The notes under the pieces are model-generated. The model was not told the origin of the DNA. It was given only the letters and a program-made list of their open reading frames with translations, and made no database searches. Below, piece by piece: positions 6,525 through 14,129 of a stretch of DNA of 14,419 nt. Position numbers and translations under genes: made by a program. Within the stretch, counting starts at the first letter, position 1, and each line of letters starts with the position of its first letter. Source of the DNA: Candidatus Zhuqueibacterota bacterium 4484_87 (GTDB taxonomy: Bacteria; Zhuqueibacterota; Zhuqueibacteria; Thermofontimicrobiales; Thermofontimicrobiaceae); contig NATN01000082.1 of the NCBI GenBank assembly GCA_002085355.1, positions 1-14,419 of the forward strand, written 5' to 3'.

Positions 6525-7799
6525 GTGAATAAATTTTTGACAATTTTCAAACGCGAATATCTTTCGCGGGTAAAGACCAAAGGTTTCGTCATCGGTACAA
6601 TTCTGACGCCAATCCTGCTCATAGGATTAAGTTTCGGACCAGGCCTGCTCTTCCAGCTTAAATCTGAAAAAGTCCGTCATTTTGCAGTGATTGACATGAG
6701 CCAGATCGTCTATGATGAGCTTGTCAAAGCGCTCGACGATACAACCTCCACGGGCGAGCCAATGTACTTTTTGGAGAAAATCGATGCGACCGAAGAAAAT
6801 TTAGTAACAATAAAAGACACTTTGAGCAAACTGGTGGATTCACACAAGCTCGATGGCTATTTCGTAATTCCGGCCGATGTTGTTGAATCGAATAAGTCTG
6901 AGTATTACGCCAAAAATACGAATGACTTTAAAAGCAATATTATGTATCAGAATATCATCTCGCAGATCATTACCAATTATCGCCTTAAAAAAAGCAACAT
7001 CGACCCTCAAATGATAAAAATGCTCACGCAGCGCATTGATCTGAAAACGTTCAAAATTGAAAAAGGCGGAAAAGAGCAGGAAGACAGGGGATTTTCATTT
7101 ATCATTACTTTCATCATGCTCTTTTTTCTTTACATGGCGCTCATTATGTACGGTGTTTTTGTCATGCGCAGTGTATATGAGGAAAAAACATCCCGTGTAG
7201 TAGAAATGATCGTTTCTTCATGCAGGCCTTTTCAACTCCTGGCGGGAAAAGTGCTTGGCGTAGGTGCCGTGGGACTTACCCAGTACGCTATTTGGGTCAG
7301 TGTCGCTGCACTGCTCACGCTCTATGCCGGTAGTATCGTTGCCATGTTTGCGCCTGCTGCTGATTTCCCAATTCCGACTATCCCCATTTCAGTGCTGGTT
7401 TATTTCATTATTTTCTTTATTCTGGGATATTTGTTGTATGCGACTTTGTACGCCATGGTCGGCTCAATGGTTAATTCTGATCAGGATGCCCAACAATTCC
7501 AGTTTCCGGTAATGATTTTTATCATTGGCGCTTTTTTCCTGGCATTTTATATCATTCGCAATCCGGACACAACGCTTGCCAAAATCGTATCTCAAATTCC
7601 ACTTTTCTCGCCAATAACTATGTTCACGAGAATTTCCGTACAGAGTCCGCCGTTCGGAGAGATTTTGCTCTCAATAGTCCTGCTTATTGCGGCGATCATT
7701 TTCTTTATCTGGTTAGCTGCTAAAATTTTCCGTGTGGGTATTTTGATGTACGGCAAAAGGCCTACCTTGCCGGAGATAATTAATTGGTTGAAATACTGA
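6525..7799 (+). CDS. ABC-2 type exporter permease (NatB/YhaP-like)
   Basis: A 424-residue membrane protein with the NatB/YhaP layout. An amphipathic start 'FLTIFKREYLSRVKTKGF' precedes a first membrane helix at about 20-43. A large extracytoplasmic domain follows at about 45-185, then five membrane helices near 190-213, 240-265, 285-308, 326-344 and 377-399. The coupling-helix motif 'YEEKTSRVVEMIVSSCRP' at 218-235 is typical of ABC-2 permeases. It should pair with the ATPase encoded just upstream to export a substrate; Na+ is the known case for Bacillus NatAB, but the substrate here is unknown. The GTG start at 6525 is supported by AAGGAG seven bases upstream. The permease frame itself is intact, although its ATPase partner is broken. 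Confidence 0.92.
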   Translation: MNKFLTIFKREYLSRVKTKGFVIGTILTPILLIGLSFGPGLLFQLKSEKVRHFAVIDMSQIVYDELVKALDDTTSTGEPMYFLEKIDATEENLVTIKDTLSKLVDSHKLDGYFVIPADVVESNKSEYYAKNTNDFKSNIMYQNIISQIITNYRLKKSNIDPQMIKMLTQRIDLKTFKIEKGGKEQEDRGFSFIITFIMLFFLYMALIMYGVFVMRSVYEEKTSRVVEMIVSSCRPFQLLAGKVLGVGAVGLTQYAIWVSVAALLTLYAGSIVAMFAPAADFPIPTIPISVLVYFIIFFILGYLLYATLYAMVGSMVNSDQDAQQFQFPVMIFIIGAFFLAFYIIRNPDTTLAKIVSQIPLFSPITMFTRISVQSPPFGEILLSIVLLIAAIIFFIWLAAKIFRVGILMYGKRPTLPEIINWLKY

Positions 7800-7830
7800 T
7801 TTTTTAAGGTATAGATTCCCAAAAGCAAAA

Positions 7831-7855
7831 GCCCGATTTTTTTGTGAAATCGGGC
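7831..7855. terminator. Bidirectional intrinsic terminator between convergent genes
   Basis: A perfect 9-bp stem (GCCCGATTT 7831-7839, AAATCGGGC 7847-7855) encloses a 7-nt loop. It sits in the 69-bp gap between the permease stop (7799, plus) and the protease stop (7869, minus). On the plus strand it is followed by CTTTCATTT; on the minus strand by TTTTGCTTTT. It should serve both genes. Confidence 0.82.
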
Positions 7856-7868
7856 CTTTCATTTAAAC

Positions 7869-9860
7869 CTACTTACTTCTTCCCAGGAACACCATTCGTT
7901 TCACCGTAGATTTATCTTTAAATTTTATCCGGCAGAAATATATTCCGGCAGCAACGCGCTGCTTAGCAAAATTCAAACCGTCCCAATAACGCACATAATG
8001 CCCGGCACCTTGGAAATCGTCAACAACCGTCTTTACCCGCTGCCCCAAAATGTTGTAAATCGCGATTTCCACATTCCCGGATTTTCCCAAATCATATTTT
8101 ATCGCTGTAATACCGCTAAACGGATTGGGAGCATTTTGAAACAGCGTAAAATCGATAGGCAGCGGTTCATTCTTTTGTGCGCTGGAATCAAAAGCAACAA
8201 AAGAAAAATAATCCCGCGGAGCGAAATAGGGGTGCGTTTTGAAATCCTGTGAATTATCTCTGGCGGAAAAATACAGCTTTACCAACGATCCCTTTGTCTG
8301 CGGAGGAAGCCAGGCGAAATATTCGTTTTCCTGATCAGAGTTCATTAGTTGTTCCCGCAAAAAGGAAAAGCTTCCTTCAGGCGAATAATAGACAAACAAG
8401 GAATCAGCAATTAATTCGTGTCTGGAAAAAATTTTGATAGAAACTTTGTGGCCGCGTGTCTGATCATGAACAATTACCGGAACGCTGCTAAAAAACATAC
8501 CGTGATAAAAAACTGCCTCATAGGCATCGACAATTCCCCAGCCAAAATCATTGTCTGGGCTTTCCGCATTGGAAGCGGTCTTTCGCAGTGCCTGCGCCAC
8601 CTGATAAGGCGAAAGATAAGGATGCGCCTCTAAAATGAGTGCCGCTACTCCGGCGACAAGCGGACACGACAACGACGTTCCAGAAGCTGGACGATAACCA
8701 TCCACGGTACTGGCGCTTGCGCCATGCACACTCACCCCCATTGCATCAACATCAGGCTTGATTCTGCCGTCTGCGGTCGGCCCTCTGGAACTAAAATTTG
8801 CCAGTTCGCCGTCTGCGGTTGTTGCACCTACAGCAATGACATCTTCCCCATCCGCTGGCGCAATCATGTAATGCCACTCGCTTGCCCCTTCGTTTCCCAT
8901 ACTACTGATGACAACAACGCCCTTCTGTACCGCTATTTCCGCAGCAATCGTAGTTACCGCTGTGGCGCCATCCATATCTTTGTAGGAATACCAGTCCAGA
9001 TATCCAAGCGAACTGCTCACAAGATCAACGCCTTTTCGCTCCAGCCACTCCAGTCCCGCAACCCAGAAATCTTCTTCCGCTGGATATTCATTGCTCACAT
9101 CTTCAGTTTTTGCCAGAAAAAAACTGGCTCCGTATGCCGGGCCTATCAATTCCCCTGGCGCAAATCCGCCGATAACAGACAACGTTAATGTTCCGTGATT
9201 ATGTTGAGAAGACAGATCGCCTGATTCATTTTGCGTAATACTATCCTGATTGATAAAATCGAACTCATCAATCACCTTCATGTGCAAAAAAGCCTCATGG
9301 TATTTATAATCAAATCCGGTATCAAGCATTCCGATAATTACACCGCTGCCGTCCAGTCCCAAGTCGTGAAGTTCAGGGACGCGTATGAGCTCATTTTGCG
9401 CCAAAGAAGGGCCATAATCCAGCTTGTAATTTTGCGGTTTTCTCAAAAACTGATCATCCGCAGGTAGAGGCTCCTCGCGACGGATTTTTGCCACTCGTTG
9501 AATCCTTTTTACAAAATCCTTTTGCAAAATCTGCTGACGTTGGTCATCCTTTAAATATGCACTGATTGCATTCAACCAACGGGAACGAACAATTGGCTTC
9601 ACACCGATACTTTCCAATTCATCGAGATAAGCTTCAGATAGCGGAAAATCAGTTTCATCGATCACATCGCCCATCATCATTACTTTCGCGCGTCGTTGTA
9701 GTACGCGATTTGGCAGTTCAATTTTCAGCTCCTTTTTTTGCCGCATCAATTGTTGAGCATCACTGCCTTTATCGCGAAAAAAAATCCAATATTTTTCTGT
9801 TGCCAATCCGACGGTTGGCAGGACCAGGCAAATCCAAAAAATCAAAATTTTCCGCTTCAT
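7869..9860 (-). CDS. Secreted S8 (subtilisin-like) serine protease with C-terminal type IX/FlgD-like sorting domain
   Basis: A 663-residue preproprotease. Residues 1-20 are a signal peptide (KRK, hydrophobic core, cleavage likely near VGLA). Residues about 21-125 form a propeptide opening with 'KYWIFFRDKG', as in many Bacteroidota-type subtilases. The catalytic domain (about 150-450) has Asp180 in LDTG, His222 in NHGT, the oxyanion Asn323 in MGNEG and the nucleophile Ser396 in SGTSLSCP, so it should be active. A beta-type middle region is followed by a tail from about 570, 'FTLFQNAPNPF...I.Y.L', '(N)ILGQRVKTV' and 'WDG...VAAGIYF', which matches the FlgD-like/type IX C-terminal domain. That tail suggests export through the Sec system and then cell-surface delivery or release. 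The ATG at 9860 has only a weak ribosome site. Confidence 0.94.
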   Translation of the reverse strand: MKRKILIFWICLVLPTVGLATEKYWIFFRDKGSDAQQLMRQKKELKIELPNRVLQRRAKVMMMGDVIDETDFPLSEAYLDELESIGVKPIVRSRWLNAISAYLKDDQRQQILQKDFVKRIQRVAKIRREEPLPADDQFLRKPQNYKLDYGPSLAQNELIRVPELHDLGLDGSGVIIGMLDTGFDYKYHEAFLHMKVIDEFDFINQDSITQNESGDLSSQHNHGTLTLSVIGGFAPGELIGPAYGASFFLAKTEDVSNEYPAEEDFWVAGLEWLERKGVDLVSSSLGYLDWYSYKDMDGATAVTTIAAEIAVQKGVVVISSMGNEGASEWHYMIAPADGEDVIAVGATTADGELANFSSRGPTADGRIKPDVDAMGVSVHGASASTVDGYRPASGTSLSCPLVAGVAALILEAHPYLSPYQVAQALRKTASNAESPDNDFGWGIVDAYEAVFYHGMFFSSVPVIVHDQTRGHKVSIKIFSRHELIADSLFVYYSPEGSFSFLREQLMNSDQENEYFAWLPPQTKGSLVKLYFSARDNSQDFKTHPYFAPRDYFSFVAFDSSAQKNEPLPIDFTLFQNAPNPFSGITAIKYDLGKSGNVEIAIYNILGQRVKTVVDDFQGAGHYVRYWDGLNFAKQRVAAGIYFCRIKFKDKSTVKRMVFLGRSK

Positions 9861-9899
9861 TTCAATGTCCGATTTTTTAATTTCATCTCTTTAGATTAA

Positions 9900-9937
9900 C
9901 CTCTGCATTGAGCGTTCGCAGAGGCTATAATTTTTTT
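9900..9937 (+). repeat. Hairpin followed by a T run in the protease leader
   Basis: A 7-bp perfect stem (CCTCTGC 9900-9906, GCAGAGG 9918-9924, 11-nt loop) is followed on the plus strand, six bases later, by seven T (9931-9937). In shape it is terminator-like for the plus strand, but no plus-strand gene precedes it. On the minus strand it lies about 40 bases before the protease ATG and would form a leader hairpin. Its role is unknown. Confidence 0.4.
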
Positions 9938-9991
9938 CGCGCGACTAAAATGAGGCTTGAAAAACAGCAAATTGAATTTCTATTTTTTCTC

Positions 9992-10019
9992 TTCACGAAC
10001 CTCGAGCTTTCTTCGTGAA
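9992..10019. repeat. Inverted repeat TTCACGAA / TTCGTGAA in the spacer
   Basis: Perfect 8-bp arms (9992-9999 and 10012-10019) with a 12-base centre that contains the palindrome CTCGAG. No T run follows on either strand, so it is not a terminator; it could be a regulator site upstream of the protease gene. Confidence 0.4.
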
Positions 10020-10231
10020 ATCTACAATTAAAAATTAAATTTGCCGAAGACTCGCTTTTTAATTTTAAACCAGCAATAACGGTGATGGTTTCAAATAATT
10101 TAAATTTCCATTGCATAAAAGTAAAAGATTTCATATTTTAAAAATTCGCAAACAACTTTTCTGCTGTCCTTTTTGAGTGTAAAAATCCGCGGTCAATTGC
10201 AACATATTTAAAATTATCAGGAAAATTAACT

Positions 10232-12712
10232 TTGGCAAAATTTGCAGAAATAGCTGTGCCGGTGCCGGTATTTCAGCTCTACACTTATGAAATTCCGGAG
10301 AGTTTTCAGAGCAAAATAGTCCCGGGCTCCCGCGTGCTGGTTCCGCTGGGAAAAAGGAAAATGACCGGTTATGTCATCACAACAAAGGATGAGTGCCCGC
10401 GAAGCGATTTGAAGCCGATACACGACTTGCTCGACCAGTCACCCGTGATCTCTGATGAATTGATCCGCCTGGCGCAATGGATTTCCGAATATTACATTTG
10501 TCCGCTGGGTGAAGTTATTCGCGCCATGCTACCGGGCGGGATTAATCTAGAGACTAAAACAAAAATTGAACTTATTGCCAGCCCCGAGCGCATTGAAGAA
10601 TATTTGCAAACCCATCACGCGCCACGGCAAAAAAAAATACTGGAACATCTGCAAAAGCAAAAATCGTCCGCCCTGGTTCAATTGCGCCGAAAATTCCGCG
10701 GAGCTCAACTCTATGATGCCATAGATAAATTAGTCGCTGCTGGATTAGTATCCCGAAAAGTCGCCATCAGCGACGCGCTGGTGAAACCGAAAACTGAAAT
10801 ATGGGTCAGGATTCATCCCGATTTTGAACAAGAGGAAAAATTCCAGCACCTATTTGACTCCCTGGAGAAAAAGGCACCCTCACAAGCCATGTGCCTCCAT
10901 TACATTTTTTCAAAAAAAACAGTGGCGCAAAGAAACGTTCTCAAGGAACTCCGCATCAGTTCGGCAGCAATCAATGCGCTTGTGAAAAAAGGTTTCATTG
11001 AAAAATATGAGCGGGAAATTTTTCGTTCATATTTTCAGTTGGACTCTCACGGAAAGCCCCCTCTTTTTACGCTCAGCGAATATCAGACGCGCGCTATCTT
11101 TCACATTTCAGATGCGATTTCCAAAGGCGACTACAAGACATTTCTTGTCCATGGCGTAACCGGCAGTGGAAAGACTCAGGTTTACATCGAAGCATTAAAA
11201 AAAATTCGTAAGCTCGGGAAAACCGGCATCGTACTGGTTCCCGAAATTTCACTGACCCCGCAAACAGTTCGCCGTTTTGCTCAAAATTTTCCTGGGCAAA
11301 TTGCTGTGCTCCACAGCCGTATGTCACCAGGCGAAAGGTATGACTCATGGCGCAAGTTGCAAAACGGAGAGTTGACCATTGCCATTGGCGCGCGATCTGC
11401 TGTTTTTGCTCCGCTTAAAAATCTCGGGCTCATCATCGTGGACGAAGAACATGAGCCATCCTACAAACAATATGATTCCCGACCGCTCTATCATGCTCGT
11501 GATGTCGCCGTTTATCGCGGCTTGCTAAACAAAGCCGTTGTTATTCTCGGATCAGCAACGCCCTCGCTGGAGTCGTATTACAACGCGAAAGCAGGGAAAT
11601 TTCATCTACTTGAATTGCCGAAAAGAATTGACGATGTTCCCATGCCTGTGGTGAAAATCGTAAACATGCTTCAGGAAAGAAAAGAACGTCCCAAGCAAAA
11701 GGTAGATATTTTCTCCTCGGCCTTACAGGAAAAAATGAAAGAAAAAATTCAAAGAGGCGAGCAAATTATACTGCTGCAAAACCGGCGCGGCTTTTCAACA
11801 TACATCAAATGCAAAGACTGCGGGCACGTAGAGAAATGTGAAAATTGCGACATCACTTTAACTTATCATGCCAAGGGTAATTTTCTTCAATGCCACTATT
11901 GCCATTACACAAAACGCGCACCGAGTGTCTGTCCCAAATGCGGGGGAAATGATATTTTATTCCGTGGCATCGGCACTCAGCGCGTCGAGGAGGAAATACA
12001 TAAACTTTTCCCGGAATTCAAAGTTGTACGCATGGATATGGACACAACGTCGCGAAAACGGTCGCACCACCAGATACTCTCTGATTTTGCACGTAAAAAA
12101 TATCAGATTTTGCTGGGTACGCAAATGGTAGCCAAGGGCCTGGATTTTCAAAATGTAACGCTTGTCGGCGTTATTTCCGCGGACACCAGTCTGCTGCTGC
12201 CCGATTTTCGTTCAACAGAACGCACTTTTCAACTGCTCACTCAAGTTGCGGGCAGGGCGGGAAGAAAGGAACTGCTCGGCGAAGTAATCATCCAAACCTA
12301 CTCCCCGGATAATTCTGGCCTGAAATTTGCACAATACCATGATTTTAAAGGCTTTTTTCTCAGTGAGTTACCCGTGAGAAAAGAGCTGAATTATCCGCCA
12401 TTCGGGCGGCTGGCGTATATTTTATTCAGCGGAGAAAAAGAGCAGCGCGTGCAGGACACAGCTATGCGCTTTTTCAGTCACTTACGTTTTCCGCCGCAAT
12501 ACGGCGATATTTATGGTCCTTTACCGTCGCCGCTGTCCAGATTGAAAGGAAAATATCGCTGGCAAATTATTGTAAAATTCAACAAAAAGCAAGATCCCGG
12601 CGGAAAAATTTTGCATGAACAACTAAAAAGTGCGCTGCAATCGTTTAAAGCTGAAAAGCGACTATATCTCGTGAAAATTCAAATTGATATTGATCCTATT
12701 TCGCTCTTGTGA
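10232..12712 (+). CDS. priA: Primosomal protein N' (replication restart helicase PriA)
   Basis: An 826-residue 3'-5' DNA helicase that loads the replication machinery at stalled forks. The N-terminus 'AEIAVPVPVFQLYTYEIPE' is the PriA 3'-DNA-end binding domain. A winged-helix-like middle region follows (about 130-260). Walker A GVTGSGKT is at 308-315 and the DEEH box at 404-407. Eight zinc-binding cysteines lie at 527, 530, 536, 539, 554, 557, 567 and 570. Then come the helicase motifs 'GTQMVAKGLDF' and 'QVAGRAGR'. At 826 residues it is somewhat longer than the 732 of E. coli but usual for this group. The start is TTG at 10232, with AGGA about eight bases upstream, and the conserved N-terminal strand begins directly after it. 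It stands alone, with no close neighbour on the same strand upstream. No terminator hairpin was seen after it. Confidence 0.97.
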   Translation: MAKFAEIAVPVPVFQLYTYEIPESFQSKIVPGSRVLVPLGKRKMTGYVITTKDECPRSDLKPIHDLLDQSPVISDELIRLAQWISEYYICPLGEVIRAMLPGGINLETKTKIELIASPERIEEYLQTHHAPRQKKILEHLQKQKSSALVQLRRKFRGAQLYDAIDKLVAAGLVSRKVAISDALVKPKTEIWVRIHPDFEQEEKFQHLFDSLEKKAPSQAMCLHYIFSKKTVAQRNVLKELRISSAAINALVKKGFIEKYEREIFRSYFQLDSHGKPPLFTLSEYQTRAIFHISDAISKGDYKTFLVHGVTGSGKTQVYIEALKKIRKLGKTGIVLVPEISLTPQTVRRFAQNFPGQIAVLHSRMSPGERYDSWRKLQNGELTIAIGARSAVFAPLKNLGLIIVDEEHEPSYKQYDSRPLYHARDVAVYRGLLNKAVVILGSATPSLESYYNAKAGKFHLLELPKRIDDVPMPVVKIVNMLQERKERPKQKVDIFSSALQEKMKEKIQRGEQIILLQNRRGFSTYIKCKDCGHVEKCENCDITLTYHAKGNFLQCHYCHYTKRAPSVCPKCGGNDILFRGIGTQRVEEEIHKLFPEFKVVRMDMDTTSRKRSHHQILSDFARKKYQILLGTQMVAKGLDFQNVTLVGVISADTSLLLPDFRSTERTFQLLTQVAGRAGRKELLGEVIIQTYSPDNSGLKFAQYHDFKGFFLSELPVRKELNYPPFGRLAYILFSGEKEQRVQDTAMRFFSHLRFPPQYGDIYGPLPSPLSRLKGKYRWQIIVKFNKKQDPGGKILHEQLKSALQSFKAEKRLYLVKIQIDIDPISLL

Positions 12713-12772
12713 TTAAATGCAAATTTTCCAAATTTTATGATTTTCTTTTGATTCGATTAATTAAATAAAACC

Positions 12773-12801
12773 TTGCATTGGCACATTTTTTGTGTTATAT
12801 T
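12773..12801 (+). promoter_or_regulatory. Promoter of the phosphoesterase-mglB-mglA operon
   Basis: TTGCAT (12773-12778) and TATATT (12796-12801) are spaced by exactly 17 bases. Transcription would begin near 12808, only about 15 bases before the TTG start at 12823, leaving a short leader that holds the CGAGG ribosome site (12811-12815). TATATTTT also nearly fits the Bacteroidota-type -7 element. It is the best promoter match in the window. Confidence 0.5.
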
Positions 12802-12822
12802 TTCCAATAACGAGGTTTACTG

Positions 12823-13551
12823 TTGCGCATTGCTATTATTTCTGACATTCACGCTAATCTTCCGGCGTTGCAGGCAGTGTTTAGCCAGATTGATCGGGAA
12901 AAAATCGACAAAACAATCTGCCTTGGCGACGTTGTAGGCTATGGCCCCAATCCCAATGACTGCATGGATTTGGTACGCGAGCGTTGTGAGGTCATCCTCA
13001 TGGGCAACCATGACTATGCTTGTATTTATAAGCCGGAAATGTTTTTTTTTAATCATTTTGCCCGTCAGGCGATTGAATACACACTTACGATAATCAAAGA
13101 AAAACACCTGGAGTTCATCAACGGGTTACCGTTCCGCCACAGCGAAGATGATTTGCTCTTTGTTCATGCAAATCCGCTACGGCCAGAAGGCTGGGAATAC
13201 ATTTTGTCCATCGATGAAGCGATTTATTATTTTCCCAAATTTTCTGAGCAAATTTGTTTCATCGGACATTCCCACTTACCAACAATTTTTATTAAACGGG
13301 AAAAATCTGGTTTCTCTTTGCTGGAGCAAAGAGAAATCTCCCTCGAAAATAACTGTCGTTACATCATCAACGTCGGTAGCGTGGGGCAGCCCAGAGACGG
13401 GAACCCGGCAGCTTCATTTGGAATCGTTGATCTGAAAAAGCGCGATTTTGAAATCGTCCGTGTAGCGTACGACATCGAAGAAACTATTGCACGTATGGAA
13501 GAAGCTGGTCTGCCCGCTTTTTTGGCACAACGATTGCGAACTGGAAAATAA
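12823..13551 (+). CDS. Calcineurin-like metallophosphoesterase (YfcE-type)
   Basis: A 242-residue single-domain phosphoesterase with a full two-metal site: Asp8 and His10 in SDIHAN, Asp36 in LGDVVGYGPNP, Asn62 and His63 in GNHD, His115 in VHANP, and His149 and His151 in GHSH. The 'GDVVGYGPNPN' form marks the subgroup of small cytoplasmic phosphatases or phosphodiesterases; the substrate (nucleotide, phosphoprotein or other) cannot be told. There is no signal peptide. The start is TTG at 12823, chosen because the conserved first strand 'MRIAIISDIH' begins there and CGAGG lies just upstream. The MglB-like gene follows after 37 bases with no terminator between, so the phosphoesterase is probably the first gene of a three-gene operon with a GTPase and its regulator. 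This suggests, without proof, a signalling role. Confidence 0.93.
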   Translation: MRIAIISDIHANLPALQAVFSQIDREKIDKTICLGDVVGYGPNPNDCMDLVRERCEVILMGNHDYACIYKPEMFFFNHFARQAIEYTLTIIKEKHLEFINGLPFRHSEDDLLFVHANPLRPEGWEYILSIDEAIYYFPKFSEQICFIGHSHLPTIFIKREKSGFSLLEQREISLENNCRYIINVGSVGQPRDGNPAASFGIVDLKKRDFEIVRVAYDIEETIARMEEAGLPAFLAQRLRTGK

Positions 13552-13588
13552 GAAGAGAGTAATTTTCTAAATTAGGAGACGTTACATC

Positions 13589-14098
13589 ATGGTCAACAAA
13601 CTTAAAAGCAGCGGCACACCCATTGTCATCTCAGGCGAGCTGTATAAATCCATTTCAGAGATTGTCAATGATCTTGCAGCAAAGATTCACGCCAGGACAG
13701 TCGTTTTCTCTGACATGAACGGCCACCCAATTACACAACGTGGCGTTGGTACAGAGATCGATCTGCCAAGCCTGTCCGCTTTGGGCGCGGGGTCGTTTTC
13801 CGCAACAGCACAAATAGCAAAAATCGTAGGTGAAAAAGATCATTTTCGTTTCATTTTCCATGAAGGTGAAAAATTTAATCTATTTTTATCCAACGTCGGA
13901 AACAATTTTCTTCTGATCACCGTTTTTGATACTTCATCAGCGCTGGGCATGGTTCGCATCTACACAAAACGCGCGATTCAGGCTCTGGAAGAACTTTTAC
14001 AGGAAAGCGATTCAGAAGAAAGTAATGAAAGCCAATTCTTGGATGTGGAATTCAGCAAAATTTTAAATCAAGAATTGGAAAAAGCATTTAAGCTTTAA
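13589..14098 (+). CDS. mglB: Roadblock/LC7-domain protein, MglB-like GTPase-activating partner
   Basis: A 169-residue protein. Residues about 15-125 show the Roadblock/LC7 pattern: an N-terminal helix ('LYKSISEIVNDLAAKI'), a strand 'ARTVVFSDMNGHPITQRG', a helix 'PSLSALGAGSFSATAQIAKIVG' and a hairpin ending in 'FLLITVFD..SALGMVRIY'. An acidic linker and a helical tail follow (about 140-169). Length and layout match MglB, which dimerises and speeds GTP hydrolysis by MglA. The next gene, 31 bases on, codes for an MglA-type GTPase, which strongly supports the assignment. The ATG at 13589 has AGGAG ten bases upstream. In Myxococcus the MglA-MglB pair sets cell polarity and in Thermus it is linked to twitching motility; the output pathway is not visible here. 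Confidence 0.87.
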   Translation: MVNKLKSSGTPIVISGELYKSISEIVNDLAAKIHARTVVFSDMNGHPITQRGVGTEIDLPSLSALGAGSFSATAQIAKIVGEKDHFRFIFHEGEKFNLFLSNVGNNFLLITVFDTSSALGMVRIYTKRAIQALEELLQESDSEESNESQFLDVEFSKILNQELEKAFKL

Positions 14099-14129
14099 TT
14101 CAAGCAAAATTTTCTTAAGGAACGATTAG

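Larger units (their letters stand above)
9861..10231. other. AT-rich divergent spacer between the protease and priA
   Basis: This 371-bp stretch holds no convincing gene. It contains the start regions of two divergent genes and three inverted repeats: CCTCTGC/GCAGAGG (9900-9906, 9918-9924), TTCACGAA/TTCGTGAA (9992-9999, 10012-10019) and AATTAAAAA/TTTTTAATT (10026-10034, 10056-10064). A clear promoter was not found on either strand. AGGA at about 10220-10223 is the likely ribosome site of priA. Confidence 0.6.

Noticed and set aside
10026..10064. AT-only inverted repeat AATTAAAAA/TTTTTAATT as a terminator or operator
   Set aside because: All arms are A/T and such pairs are expected by chance in this composition; listed only as spacer content.
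9925..10134. 69-codon minus-strand frame upstream of the protease
   Set aside because: No ribosome site or recognisable motif, AT-rich, and it crosses the inverted repeats of the spacer.
12713..12772. Terminator after priA
   Set aside because: The stretch is AT-rich but no stem with GC content followed by a T run could be found.
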